A stretch of 64,000 bases of DNA from Ulota crispa (Eukaryota; Streptophyta; Bryopsida; Orthotrichales; Orthotrichaceae). The notes below the pieces were generated by a model that had not been told where the DNA came from, did not search any database, and saw only the letters and a list, made by a program, of their open reading frames with translations. Below are positions 22,901-37,900 of the stretch, one piece after another; within the stretch, counting starts at the first letter, position 1; each line of letters starts with the position of its first letter. Made by a program: the position numbers and the translations under genes. The stretch covers positions 8,272,789-8,336,788 of the forward strand of contig OY987242.1 of assembly GCA_963920765.1 (NCBI GenBank). The letters run 5' to 3'.

Positions 22901-25900
22901 AGAAAGCAATTCAAGTGACAGGATAAACCAGTCCACAATCACCACAAAACAGAAAGGAGCGGTCCATGCAGCTTGCTCAACTTACTTTGCTAAGCAACGA
23001 TTGCTCTGTTTCCTGGCCTTTCTTTGCACTTCGTCCTTTGGTTTCATCTTCTCGCCGGATTCTGTCCATTCTGCAACAATGCAAAACATCCCTCTCAGCA
23101 TCTGCAAGTGTTCGAAGATCAAACCATGACTGGAAAAGCCAAGATAGGAGCAAGGCACACAACATCACATTCCTAGATGTTGGACATTCGAGACCTGCAA
23201 TGACAGCTTTGACAAAAGGGAGACAAGCACGGGCACGGACTCACTGATTACCAAGTCGAAAAAGATTAAACTTGTGAAGTTGGGCGTGGCAAAAACAATC
23301 ACCTGCGTTGGACAAGCCTTATGAAGTGCTGAGGTGGTATGAACGCCCGCTCCATATCCACAAGAGCGACCACCATTTTCTTTGACTCTGACCGATACTC
23401 GTCTAAAGCAGAATGCGCAATCGCCACCAACTGAACCAAATCACCGACTACCCAGATTTACAAACCATCTTAAATTTTTGATTGTGCAAGCAACAAAATT
23501 CGCCGAGAAAGAAGGAAAAATGTTTTAAAACCTGGAATTTTGATCTAGTACCTCGCGTTTCAAGGGAGGATACTTTCCCAATCCGGGTGTTGCATTTGCA
23601 GAAGCAGAGACAATATCCATCAGGATACGATGCACCTGCATTGTAGAACCCCAAGTGATACTCATAATCAAAAGCACCCTGGACATAATCCTCAAAAATA
23701 TAAGGTCAAACAAACTGAAGCTCCTCGTAAAAATTTAAATGAAGACGTTTAAACATGTGAAAAGAGCTCCAAACCTCATCGACACATGACTTGGCCGGAT
23801 CCTTCACCAGCTCTAAGGATTTCCGAATGAGTGCCTTTAGGCCCTTCTCAGGGGATAAGAGATAAGGCTGATAGCCATCAGCTTCCAGAACAAGCTGGAC
23901 CATAACAATACATTATGTTGGAACAAGGCATGACAAAGTCTGTGAAAACAAAGTTCCCAGTAGAAGGTACAGAAACACTTCACCCCTACTGGCCCAAAGG
24001 ATGACGCTATTTTGTGAGTGTAAAACAGTGAGCCAAGATTTCTGTGAGTGGGAACCAATTCTAAGCTCAAAATTCATGAAAAAACTAACTAAAACAGCAA
24101 TTTTCAAGAGAAGAATGTTCAAAATGCATAATTCTAAGCCCCTATGTACACGGTTACAGGTAAAATTTAGTATTTTGACAAAAAAATCCAGGCTTACGGC
24201 TCACAGCTCACGGATCCTTGCTCACAATATAGCATTCTCCTCAATCCAATATCCTTTGTTCTTTAGGTGGTTTATGAAAAAGATACAAAAAATCAATGCT
24301 TCCGCAAAGCAAGAAATCATGGGGACAGAGGCACGCACCTTCTTGATACTGCTCAGTTCGAACAAAGTATCAAGCGGAAGTCTCTTGATCCTGTTCGGAA
24401 GCCCTCCTTCGAAACTAGCAACTACTTTCCATCCTCCTCCCTGCAAATGAGATACTCCAATCCAGGATCATTCCTTGTGCACATACAAAGATGTTTTCCT
24501 TGTGCACAAAGATGGGACTTCGACATATCCTGGCGGCCTACCCTTTAAGCTTCGTATCGAGGTGCTAGTTGATCTATCTTACGAGTAAAACGGAGAAAAG
24601 TTTCGTACCAGAAAAGAATAGTACTTCTACTACTGCTACGGCTTCATACCTCGCCAGTATTTATGTGCTGAAGGAACTTGTCTTCAAATTCCCTGCAAAG
24701 CTCTAAAGCTATTGCTCGAGTTCCCTCTGAAGTCTCCACCCTTAGTTCTCCCAGTCTCACCAATTCGTCTTCAACATGTTGGGACTTCCCCTGCAACCTG
24801 TGGGTGCCACCGAATAACTGAAACTGCTGACGTGGAATTCTATTCAGGTGAATGACGTATAATACAAACCTTTTCTAGAGTAATAAGATTCTGGATTAAT
24901 TAGTGTGAAAGTGGAGCAGAAATAAGAAGCAGCTTAGTAAGGTGTGCTATTTGTACAAGGAGGCTGTACTTCCATATTAGTAGACATGACTTGAAGAATC
25001 TCAATTCAACAGAATAAAGGAGCAAAAAGAAACAGGTAAAAAAATGCTTGAATGTGTTATGCAAAAAAATGTTGCTTATTGCCTCCCCGAGTTGAATTTC
25101 CTTTTCTGGTAGACCTGATTCTTGGAGCAACGTCCCACTATCTCAAAACCAAATCTTCCAAAAGTGTTGCCATGTAAGTGTTTCTAAGTGAACCAGGACC
25201 AGGGATATGGTGTGAAGCTTTATGTCCCATGTCCCAAAATTTACATTCCCACCCAATCAGATTTTGAAACCCTGAGTAACCTTTGAGTCTCGATTTCACC
25301 ATTTTTAAAGAACACTTTTTGATAGAATGACTGATCACTCAAAATCTTCTTCACGGCAGTTCCAAGGCACACTACTCAACCCAAGAAAAGCAGATACTGA
25401 ACCAAAAAGAAAGGTAAGATACGAAAAATAGAGGACATTTGCTGTATGGCAGGCCAATTCGTAAACACGAAAAGAAATGGGTAAGGAGAACTTCAGGAGA
25501 ACTGAACCTACCCTGACAAAAGAGTGGGCAGACGCTGCTTCAGCCTCTTCCGGATCTGCTTGGCGATGGTCTCCACAAAAGCCACTCTGCCGAGTTTGGT
25601 TGAGGTGGACTGCGGCAGAAGAGTCTTGAGAGAGTCGGCTTCGGCCTTCCACGCCGTGTCTAACGAGTCTTCAGAGCCATGCGCAGCAGCGATCGACACG
25701 GATTGCCCAATCATCGCCACCCACGGCATTTCTTGCGCGCTGGCGGGGCCATTTCCTGCAAGCAGAGCTGTCACTGCATCCAAGCTCCGCCGATCTGATG
25801 CTGCTTGGTCGACTTTACTGATCACTCCCACAGTTCGCGACGCTGCAATTCATGATTTCTTTCAATACAATAACTAGGTATCCATGATATGCATTGCCCA

Positions 25901-28123
25901 GGTTAAACCTTCAAGCATTCAGAAATCTATCAAATCCGACACACCGATTGGTGCAGAAAGAAATCATCAATATTGTTTATTTTTCTGTCCAAGTAACACG
26001 ACCAAGCCTGAGGAGGTGGCGTATACGTAACGTGGTACAAGCAGGTTGCCAGTTACTTCATTGAGGTAGAAAGGGTAAGTGCCATAAACGCAATGGAACA
26101 TGCAATTGTAAGCCTGTTATCTCACCTATTGTTGCGACCTAACTGGGCACCATTAACTCTAAGTGACTCGGAGTGGGTGTGATAGAAATGGCCAGAAACT
26201 AGACATAGAGGACCGGTGACAAGCACGCATTGTGGTAAGAAAACGAGTGATGGGCGTACCGTCAGAATCCAGTTCTTGAGCTAATTTTAAGGCCCTGGAG
26301 GTAGCAACCTCTCGAGCTGAAGCTGCTGGAACCACAACCAGAAGTATAGCATCGTTGTGCTCTGCAAAGTCTTGAGCCTGCAAAAAAATCATTGTCACAA
26401 AAGTGCGAAGTAGACAACAGTCACGCTCGCCATGAACATGGCTGACATCTAGTACTTAATTAAGGTGCCAACCAAAACTTACGATTGAGTCGTCTGAAGC
26501 AGCGCCCAAACCAGGGATATCGAATAACTTCAAAGGCGGAGCTGCACAAGTTCAACTCTTTTTGTATCAATATCACAAGAGAGTCGGCTCCTCACCTCAC
26601 CTGTAAATTCTCAAATCGAGTGGGTCATATGGGGGGTGTTTTTTTTATTAATTTTGTTTGTTTCTTGAAAGTTTCATGCAATGTTCTTGAATGAAACTAA
26701 ACTTGGTCTCGTTTTCACAAGTTGAGCCAGAAAATCAGTCGTTTTAAAACCATGGAATTTTGGTGCTGGTAGGAGTGCGGGCGACTATTAAGGCCATCTA
26801 CCAAACCTAATCTCACCTGTGTCAGACTGGAGAGTGAGCTGAATGCCTTGAGTTCTACCACTCCTTGCGTTTGGTGTCCAACTTCTCAACCTCCCTTGCA
26901 ATGAATGACGAACATCGCCTGGTTCCATGGATGGGGAAAGTAGATACATGATTAGGTGTTGTAAGTGGGAGAAATGAAAGCAAATGAAAAGAATTGCACG
27001 TTTAAGTAAAAGGCTTGAGTGATAATCCACTGCCTTGCTGATGCTTAAGGGTGTAATTAAGCAAAGAGAAAGATCACAAACCAAGCTACTGGATCGCAAG
27101 AGACCTTACTTGCCGTAACGTGACTCGGGGATCTTCCATCAACAACGACATACAATCCTCTGTTGCTACTTGAGCTACCACGCTGCAACTGAATGACAAT
27201 AGGTGCCCGCGTTGCACCGTTCTCCCCTGTGGGCTGCATCGAAATGGACATTCTCGTGTCAAGAGCTCATAAACCCTGAACCTAAAAAATCATTTAGAAC
27301 TGAATTTCCTCCACGTCCCGAATGTGAGTGACATCTGATCCACACCAGAGTGCATGTGCTGCAATAATGAAAGCCGAATCGCACAATTGAAGCTAGTTGA
27401 CCTACACCACGATTAACTCTCTAGAACCGATTGTTCAAGCCTTTCTCACAGCAGATTACAATCACACCCTTCCATAGCTTGCAAATCACTTTAGCCCAAA
27501 ATGCAAGATTCTCCTACAGACTCCGAATTCTATAGATAGAAGTGAAGTTTGCGTAAATTTAGCCTAAACCACGATGCTTGCTCTAGCACCAATTGTGAAT
27601 GCCTTTGTTACGGCAAACTCAGAAGCACAAGCTTCCTTTACTTGTCACCTCGAAATGCGTGATTCGTCTACAAACACACTAAACTTTGATTTCAGAAAAG
27701 TCCTTGCTAGCGAAGTGATGAAAAGTTACCAACACAGGGTAGCCCATGAGACTGTTGAGCACCGCAGACTTGCCCGCCCCCTGGCAAAGAAACAAGCACA
27801 GTCACGAATGTCGTCAGTTGCAATCCGAGTAAAACTCCATGACGTCCCAGGTCCTTGCAAATAACCACTGATCGCAAATTTGGAAGGTCTCCAAGAAGGG
27901 AGTTTGTGTGAAAAAAGGTCGAAGGGGAAGGTGGAGGAGTGCATCTCACCACGCTGCCAAGGGCGACAACGTTCAGAAACGAGGCCGACTGGGCCGAGGA
28001 GGACTCATCCCCATCTTCCCCGTCGGCCAGTAAAGCCGACGCCTGCTGCATGGACTCCGCCAGCAGGACGAGGCTTTCCATGGCGCCTGCAAAGCGCTCC
28101 TCGCTGCCGTTCCCACCCGCCAT
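16971..28123 (-). CDS. DRP2: Dynamin-related GTPase, DRP2 class (GTPase, PH, GED, proline-rich tail)
   Basis: My model has 22 exons whose phases all agree (951 aa): 27950-28123, 27730-27780, 27110-27233, 26817-26918, 26483-26541, 26260-26377, 25512-25842, 24650-24797, 24339-24440, 23775-23894, 23552-23635, 23303-23430, 22986-23070, 22599-22722, 21928-22004, 20970-21026, 20556-20712, 19482-19642, 18981-19100, 18744-18811, 17933-18141, 16971-17227. DRP2 proteins pinch off clathrin-coated vesicles at the plasma membrane and Golgi and act in cell-plate formation. The P-loop GSVGAGKS is at residues 56-63, GATRAP at 81-86, G3 FDIPG near 157-161 (usually DLPG) and G4 SKVD at 218-221. The PH domain begins GWLSTKS near 584. 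The GTPase effector region includes [19 protein letters not shown] and [20 protein letters not shown]. The Ser/Pro-rich tail ends [10 protein letters not shown]. The last intron appears to use a GC donor (TCAG|GCAAG). The acceptor of exon 21 (GATGAAG) is weak. Confidence 0.95.
21208..21291 (+). tRNA. tRNA-Leu, anticodon UAA
   Basis: An 84-base class II tRNA with perfect acceptor pairing (GCTAGCT with AGCTAGC, discriminator A). The A box reads TTGCCCGAGTGG. The anticodon stem is GGCGA/TCGCC around loop CTTAAGA (TAA in DNA), followed by an extra arm of leucine type. The T arm is GTGGG TTCAAAC CCCAC, with B box GGTTCAAACCC. There is no intron and no 3' CCA encoded, as expected for a nuclear gene. 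It lies antisense within intron 15 of the DRP2 gene. Confidence 0.95.
21347..21800 (+). repeat. 27-bp minisatellite, 16 full units plus a partial one
   Basis: The unit is 27 bases, written in two parts: CATCCAATTTGGTTCT then CATCCATTGTC. Units 1-4 (from 21347) have CAATTTGG and the next twelve CATTTTGG. Unit 16 (21752-21778) has ATTATC in place of ATTGTC, and a degenerate 17th follows. Diverged CATCCATTTTCGTTTT-like words flank both sides (21314-21346 and 21795-21850), suggesting the array grew from a CATCCATTTT-rich seed. It lies 55 bases after the tRNA gene, inside DRP2 intron 15. Because 27 is a multiple of three, it is open in many frames; those ORFs are artefacts. Confidence 0.95.
24001..24240. 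mobile_element. MITE family E, copy 2 (in DRP2 intron 9)
   Basis: Begins ATGACGCTATTTTGTGAGTG and ends TTGCTCACAATATAGCATTC, inverted repeats of each other; the interior matches 3205-3464. Lies wholly inside the intron between exons at 24339-24440 and 23775-23894. Confidence 0.65.
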
Positions 28124-28785
28124 ATCTGCTCCTCAAGCCTCTTCTTGAACTCCAAGTAGTGCTCAATTGCAACCCCGATTGCACCAATTCACGGGACAAT
28201 TCAGCGCCGGAACTAGCTACAGTGCCAATTGAACTGCTCCGGTCGACGACCAGGATATGATTCTGGCGCTCAGGTGCACGCCAGGCGCAGAATCGGACTC
28301 TGTGAAGCCATGATCGTGCGCCGGTTTGCTACTTCACTTTGCAACCCTGTTGCCATGCTATGCAAGTACGACGTTCGCCAGACCCAGCCAATTTTCTACT
28401 ATCGTTGAAGCTGGCAGGTGAGGTGCGTGAGCTCTACGGCAAGCAAGTAAGCCAGACATAAATTCTGCTCTTGGAGTGAAGCATCTGCAAGGAGAAGACG
28501 ACCAGGAAACACACACAGAGCGACAAAGATGAAGGGGCTAAACTCGTTGCTTTTTCTTTCGGTAATTCCGTCTCGAATTCCGGCACTACAGATGGGTAGT
28601 AGTGTGTTGGAGTATGACATCGTTGGAGGCGACAGAAAGGCGGGCATATTCGCTGCCCCTGCAGATGAAATTTAGACGTAAGTTGCAGTCGGAAGTCGCG
28701 GTGTGAGCGTCCCCAAAAGCACCGGCAACCGCGACGGTGAAGGCAAGGCAGTCACAGAACAGTCGGTGCAGGAGTACAACATAAT

Positions 28786-29444
28786 TAGGGGCTTCAAACA
28801 TCAATTTTTTTAGGTGATTCATGTTGCAATTCATCTCAGTGAACTCACTAGTGAATTGTGAGGTGACCCACTTTTGGACTTCACTTTTAACGTGATGCAC
28901 ATGCGGAGTGAACTTCAGAAACTCACTTTTATGTTTTTGCGAGGTTCATCCACTTACGTCCTCAAACCTCAAAACTTCTTTCGCAAAAATTTTCGCAAAC
29001 TCACGGGTGTCTCAAACTTTGCGCATGCAAGGGAATAGAATCAATAGGAGGCTTCAAACATGAAATCTGTCCTTCGAACTTCTCACCTCACAAAATTTCA
29101 GCACACCAGTGAATTGTTTTTGTTGCCTCGCACACGTAAAGTCTAAGGCACCGTGAGTTTGCGGAAGTTTTTGCGAAAGAAATTTTGGGGTTTGAGGACG
29201 CAAGTGCATGAGCCCCGGGAAGTCACGAAAGTGAGTTTCTAAAATTCACTCCTCATGTGAATCACATTAGGAGTGAAGTCCAAAGGTGAGCCACGTCACA
29301 ATTCACTAGTGAATTCACCGACGTGAATCTGCAAGTGAGTCACTTAAAAAATTTAAGTTTGAAGCCCCCTAATTCCCTAGTGAGCGGAGATCTTGTGAGG
29401 TGAGAAGTTCAAAGGCCAAATTTTATGTTTGAAACCCCCTATTG
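28786..29444. mobile_element. Cluster of family B MITE copies in head-to-head arrangement
   Basis: The ends are TAGGGGCTTCAAACATCAA (28786) and TTTAAGTTTGAAGCCCCCTA (to about 29372). Another pair is AATAGGAGGCTTCAAACATG (29043) and ATGTTTGAAACCCCCTATT (to 29444). The arm 28786-29035 is an inverted copy of 29100-29372 (shared words CACTAGTGAATTGTGA and CCTCAAAC), so the region is a large imperfect palindrome made of one fuller copy, one inverted truncated copy and an inverted end fragment. A separate 403-bp copy is at 43154-43556. It starts about 660 bp upstream of the DRP2 ATG. Confidence 0.6.
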
Positions 29445-29474
29445 TAAGGGCCACTTTGTACAAGAGCCCACGCC

Positions 29475-29811
29475 CTGAGGTAGTGTGCTCATAAACCATT
29501 CATTTAAGGGCTGAAACTAAATTTTGGGGAGATGAAACTTCTTGAACTATTTTATTTTTCAATTAATTTTTCTTGAAAGACAAGAAGAATTGACATCTAA
29601 TCCAAGTCGTTTCATATTTTTTGGAGTTTTGTGGAATTTGTTATGAAAATTTGAAGTGGAAATGCCATAAGTCTCTAAAACTGCCCACCTCCTCAAATGT
29701 ACATCTCTTGTACATTGTTGAAAGGATATGAAAATTAGCATGTACCAGTCAAGTACATTTGGTGAGGTGAGCGATTTTAGTGCTTGAGCAAAATATGAGC
29801 AAACTACCTCA
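29475..29811 (-). mobile_element. Family C short element, inverted copy
   Basis: Ends CTGAGGTAGTGTGCTC and GAGCAAACTACCTCA. The interior shares, in inverse orientation, the blocks CTTGTCTTTCAAGAAAAATT and CCTCAAATGTACAT with the copies at about 40650-40973 and 42705-43034. Non-coding. Confidence 0.5.
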
Positions 29812-30450
29812 TTTGTAGTTGGCCCAATATACAATGGATTAGGATAAAGTTTGGACCAAGTCTTGATATAAGGTCCTTGAGTTAGTTCAACTGATGGCCT
29901 AGTGTCAAATTAACAAATTGGATTCATGTTCTTTGAATTGGGTCAATGTACTGTACTGTGGTGAACCAAATTTTTTAATTAGGTTCAATTTTTGACATAA
30001 TTTTTTTGCCAATTAGGCAGTCATGTCATTATTAAGATCAAATTTGGCCAACCCTCTATATTAAACATCAGGGCCTAATTGATGACCCAATTTAAGAAAT
30101 TTTCAACAATCTCATTGGTTTATTTTGGTGAAATTTATACAGGATCAACAATTGAGCCCCACTATCACTAATAGAAAAACATGTCTTAACTCTAAAAGGT
30201 TTAAGTGTCCGGAGAACAAACACTCAAGAACTTGGGTAGGGTTGTATGATTTCAACTTTCAAATAATGTTCTCAAAATTTTGACAAGTGATGAGCTTGTT
30301 CATCCTTGTCACTTAAAAAAAATCTTAAATTCAATGTTAGATTTTAAATATCTTTGTACAATTTTTTTTGAACAACTTAAGCAACATGGCCTAACCCAAG
30401 CAAACTGGACAAATAAAGGCTTGACAGGCAAAAATAAATAAATAAACAAA

Positions 30451-30505
<55 letters not shown>

Positions 30506-32877
30506 GGAAGGTTGGATAAGAGCTACCGCACATGGATCTTCAGTTTGCCAAGTTTCCAACTACAGTAGTACTTGGCTAAGATGAACATGTGTAAGAAAAA
30601 TGCTTGGATAAGATCACTGTCCTTGACAAAGTAGCCCAAGAGGTTCAGTATTGGGGAGCTACAAGGGGTATTTGGTTACGATGAATGCTCTCTTAAGATG
30701 AAATGAATATTTTGTCCGGACACCTTCATCTTAGCTAGGCAATACTGTACACAAGCTCCTTAGCTATTTGGGCTCTTTGTTGCAATTGGGGCTTCCAAGG
30801 CTCTTAATTGCTTGGGGTTCCTTGTTTGGAGCTCTATGCCCCCAAATCAATATTAATTTCTGATTTTTTCCAAGAGGTGCCTTGCAAATTTAACTCCTAA
30901 TGCCCAAACTGTTTCTTTGTTTTGTTTTGGCAATATAGTGATTTTGGGTAGGCTGTACTTATAAAATAATAAAAATATTCCCACAAAAATCTTAGAAGAT
31001 GTGTGTCAAGGAGTAGCTTTTTGTTGCAACAATTTTCAAACCATTTCAATTTGTAAAAAAAAGATATGATGCAATAGGTAGTTTTGCTTGCTAAAGGGGC
31101 AACATGGGCATAATTTTTGGCATTGCAACTAAAATTTAGGACTCTTGCCCAAAGATAGCAAGACAAGGATATATCCTTGTTAGATTTGACATAACCTCGT
31201 TTTATGAATGCAATTGTATTTGCTTATTGCCCTTCTTCACTTACTAGAAGTGGCCCTATGTTGATCAAACTTGTCAAAGCCAAAAAAATTGGCCAATTTT
31301 TTTCTTCTACTTTTGCAATTAGCTAAAGTCTAAGGCTACATTATTCACATTTTGAATTTTTTTTTTATGTGGATGCCAAAAATTGTTGAGAAAATGGCTT
31401 TGTATGAGTATTTTCTTAAAGGTAGTTTCTTGCACTTAATTTTTAGTATGTGTTCCCCAATTCAAAATGTTATGAAAATTAGGCATATGACCAACTCTAT
31501 CATAAAAGACAATCTAAAAAGTACAATAAAGAAAATGAAATAAATTGGTGCAAAAGCCTCCCCAAATTAGAGCTTACCAAAAATTTGGATGCCTAGAAAA
31601 TAACTTTCTCACCTCAATAGTTGTTATCTCACAATCTATGAGCACAAGGAGTGCACTTCCTTCTTTTTTTTTATTGTACACGTGCAATAGAATGAAGGGT
31701 TATCATAATTGCCTTGGTCCTAAATGTTTGACATGGCTTTATAAAAAGTAAGCATCATTGAAATGGGTGTGAGCACTTTATAAATACTGAATGGTAGGGC
31801 GTAATAATGAGAATTATGAATTTTCTAAGTTGTACAATAGCCTTGCCAATAATCAAAAAAACAAAAACTACATTTTTATTGGATATATTTTAATAATTTA
31901 ATGGTTAGCTTGTCTCCCAAGTTTTGAGTATGACAAAGTATTCCATGATTGATCCTTGTTCAAGTATCCAATGTTTGTTGTATTCAGCAGTACCTTAGGG
32001 TTGTAGGGTTAATAAATGATGTACAGGTAATGATACAAGATTAGACACGTAGATGAAGCTTTTGTTGCTGTTCATTTACGGGCTTGTGGCATGGGGTTTG
32101 AGGGTTGGGTCATGCTTTAGCAACTCCAACTTGCAATCTTGAATGTTTTGTGGTTTTGATTGCACGGTTTATCTCAAATTCTTCAACAACGCTTTTTGTT
32201 TGATCGCAGTTTCTGGACTTTGTAAGGGTTCAGGTGCAACGCTGTCTTTATGCGTGAATTCATTTCTCACACTTTCTTTAATTTCTCTGCATGCTTAACT
32301 TAAAAGGGGTTTGTGGTTGAAGTGGAATGGGTTTCACTACTTTTTCCTTCATCCTATATTGAATTTACAAATCCTATATGCTTTTCCATGCTTTGTGTTT
32401 TCTCTCAAGTTCTTGTTTGAAGTATTATGTGATTGGTTGAAATTTATGTTTTGAAGTGTTTAGTTTTTGATTACATGTGTGTAATTTCATTTGTGTCATT
32501 GTGTATTTATAATGAACATAGGGTATACAAAAATATCACAAGAACTTAATTCAAATGAAGCCTAGGGTACATGAAGTTGTCAAAATTTAGAAATTTAGAT
32601 AAATATAGCCCTATAGAAATATTAAAAAATTACTTGCATAGCCCCCATTTTATAGGGGCTTGAATGCACACTACTCACAAACATCATGTATAATGCACTC
32701 CCCATGTCTATGAGGTAAATATCTTTCATTTTTTACTATATCATAATGAAGTAGTCTAATACCAAATCCAACAATTAATGCACCAAGTTTTTTTTTCCCT
32801 ATTTTTTTTGCCTTTACTGCCAAACAACCCATTTTGAGTGTTTTTTGGTGAAACATAGGCATGGACATTTAGGCGGA
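29812..32877. other. AT-rich intergenic DNA
   Basis: No gene seen. It contains the tetranucleotide repeat at 30431-30505 and long stretches of low-complexity A+T. ORFs such as 30897-31166 (minus) and 31352-31543 (plus) have no recognisable features. Confidence 0.4.
30431..30505. repeat. (TAAA)n microsatellite
   Basis: About 18 near-perfect TAAA units with one TAAAC interruption near 30445. The tandem FIYLFIYL translation on the other strand is an artefact of this repeat. Confidence 0.95.
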
Positions 32878-33796
32878 TTAACCCCTAAATGCCCAAGGGT
32901 GTTTTTCTTGTTTTCAAAAGGCAGTTTTGAAGTTTTTGGTTTTTCCTTATAAGATCATTATTAAACATCAAAATAAAATTGTAATCGTTGAATCTTGAAC
33001 TTCAAGACTTCTAAATGGCGCTACCCAAAAAGAATCCAAAATGGCAGTGCGGATTTTAAGATATTTGCAATTAAATGATGATGAGAATAGAGTTTTTTGC
33101 TTTTTCTGGAGCTGTCCAAAACTTCTAATGCAAATTGGCAACTTCTAGATACAAAATTGGAAAACAACCACTTAGATTGCTTAACAATTTATTGTTGTTA
33201 CTTCAAAATCAATGGCCCCCCTTCCAAATCCATGATCACAATTTCACAAATGAGCCTGCAACACAATTGTCAAAATGCAACCATCTAGTACAAAGAAAAT
33301 TCCAGCTCCAATTATTGACCAAAAACCATTATGAATGAAAGAATTTTCAACAATGAAAGGATTCTAATTTTTATAACAAAGACATTCCAAGTGAAATTAG
33401 TCCAAAAGCACTTTTAGATTTTGTTAAATGTCAAAATTTTAGTAAAAAGACCCTTGTTGCCCAAGGGAAATCTTCACCTTTTGCTCAACTTGATGCCTGC
33501 CTTTTTAATGTGGCAACTTCTCATAGGCTCTGTAACACTATTTACAACACTCTTCATGACACTATTCACAACACTATTCATGTCACAAAATGTATGCCTG
33601 TAGTTAACCTTCCACCAAAAACAATCGGAATAAGATATGGAGGAAGTTGAATTTGAACGGTGGAGCTAACTTGAGCGTGCAACTTTTCCAAAAAAAAGAC
33701 CTAAAAATGATAAAATCCATACCTTCAACAAGGTTTCAAAGTTTCTTGAAGTTTTTTGCACACCCAAATTGGGTGCCTTGGGCATTTAGGGGTTAA
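32878..33796. mobile_element. 919-bp TIR element, family I (TTAACCCCTAAATGCCC ends)
   Basis: The left end TTAACCCCTAAATGCCCAAG (from 32878) is an exact inverted match of the right end CTTGGGCATTTAGGGGTTAA (to 33796), and pairing continues a few bases inward (GGTG/CACC words). No ORF longer than about 67 codons and no transposase motif: non-autonomous. A 79-bp relative sits in the glyoxalase-like gene at 47486-47564, and a solo end lies near 44699-44717. Confidence 0.7.
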
Positions 33797-35766
33797 ACAA
33801 AGATCTAATCTTCAATGGATAGAACACTAATGGAACAAAGTTTTGAAGGCTTGTAACAGCGTTCAATTGATTTTTCATTGGAATTAGGAACAATGAAGAT
33901 TTTTGTAGATGAAAAATAAACCATGTTAGGAGCAAGGAGCAAGGGACAGAAACTAAAAGTGAACTAGAGCATGTCTAAACTTTAAATATTTAGAAAATGT
34001 TTAATAATCCCAAGTAATGATTTTTTATTACGCAGTCTTTATCCTTTAAACGTCAAGTTGGTCATCGTGACCAACCCAGCTATAGTACTCTCTACTATAG
34101 CAGCAAGTGCTTAGCAATTATAATATTCTTTATTGATGTTGCAAAAGTCAACACTACATGGTGCCCTCACGAAAATTGCAAGAAGGGCCACTTGTGACCT
34201 AACATTGAGTCACTCAATCTTCTCAAATTCCAAGTTACCTAAAAATATGAATACATCTAATGAGATAATTTTTTACCTTCCACGATGGATCATGTGTTTA
34301 CAATCACTTCTAAAAAAAATGCAAATGAAAAACAAATTTTTCTTGTAGTACAAAATCTCTTTTTGGAGCCAAAGGATAAAACACGTCCTCCTCAGCGTCC
34401 AAGGGTTAGAACATCTTACTCAGGTAACAAAATAACTATGACATAATTCTTTTGTATAGTACAAAAAATATGCTATACAACAAGAGTATCAAGTTTTTGT
34501 TGTGGGAATAATACTATAATGATGATTTTTAATTCATCCCTTGTGTTCTATCTTCATTGAAAAGACCAAAAACTGATGTAAAAACCAAGATATTTTCAAA
34601 TTGAATCATAAGATGTACAAAAAAACAAAATGAACTTGTCTTCTTGGAATAATTCTCAAGAAACTATTAGTCTTCAAGCATTGACTTCTCATCTTGTCAT
34701 TATACATTTAAATAATGAAAATATTACAAGATTTACCAACGTACCAATACTTGAAAATATCAAATTCAAACCCTTCACAAAAGATAACAATTTCAAGACT
34801 CTTACTTCTAGCAAATTCCACCAACGAGAGTTCTATAGTCCATAATTGCCAAAAAAAGACAGCTGCATAAAAATATTTGATGGTTACATGTGTTTATGCC
34901 TAAGAAAGATTTTCACTTCATGTTCAGATATCAAAAGGCTGACTTTATCTTATTTGACCACTGAAGTTTCTTTATAGAAATTCCACAAACCAAACACTTT
35001 CTTGAATAATTCATCAGATTCAATTTCAATTAATCAGCCATACAACAAATGAAAATTTAGTTAAATATAAACTGACGTTCACGTACGATTTGTATAAGTG
35101 CAATAGCAAAATTATAATCAAAATAACATGCAACAAAACAATACAAATTAACGAAGTAGCTAGGAAAATAAAGTAGTATATCAAAAATTAACATTTCTCA
35201 CAATTAGTTTATAATTTTTTTGTCTAAGTTAAAATATATAGAACCAAAAACTTGAAAATTATTAAATTATCTAGTTCTTGAGATAAACTATTATTTTCTA
35301 ACAAAATTATGTGATTATTTGTGCAACAATTATTTCACATCGTTAAACACGGTATTCTAATAAGTTGAAATCAACTGTGATGCACTAACCCTTGGAAATT
35401 CCATGATGCACACTATCATATTCTTAAAATAGATTTCCAAACAAGAAAACTTAGAAGTTAAGAAAAACGAATGTGAAACAGCCTTCATGGTTGAGCAGAA
35501 GAAGGTTCATATCAAACCCAATATCAAAACCCAAGCAATGCATGGCAATAATTCAAAAGCGAGCAGAGCTTTCAAGCTAAGAAGTTTCATACAAGATCTA
35601 ATCAACCTTCCTCGTCCAAATTTGCACATTACAAATACCAAATAAGGAATTCTGCACAATTTTGGATCTATGCAAACAAATCTACCATCATAAACATCCT
35701 GTTCCTTCCTCTTGTACTAGAATTCATGGCAGATGCTATACCTCGGCAACCCTATTATCATCTGCT
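33797..35766. other. AT-rich intergenic DNA
   Basis: No gene or clear element found between the family I element and the FQR1 stop codon. The last 300-400 bases before 35767 probably include the FQR1 3' UTR. Confidence 0.4.

Positions 35767-37900
<2,134 letters not shown>

Noticed and set aside
30309-30559. ORFs with FIYL repeats
   Set aside because: Translation of the (TAAA)n microsatellite.
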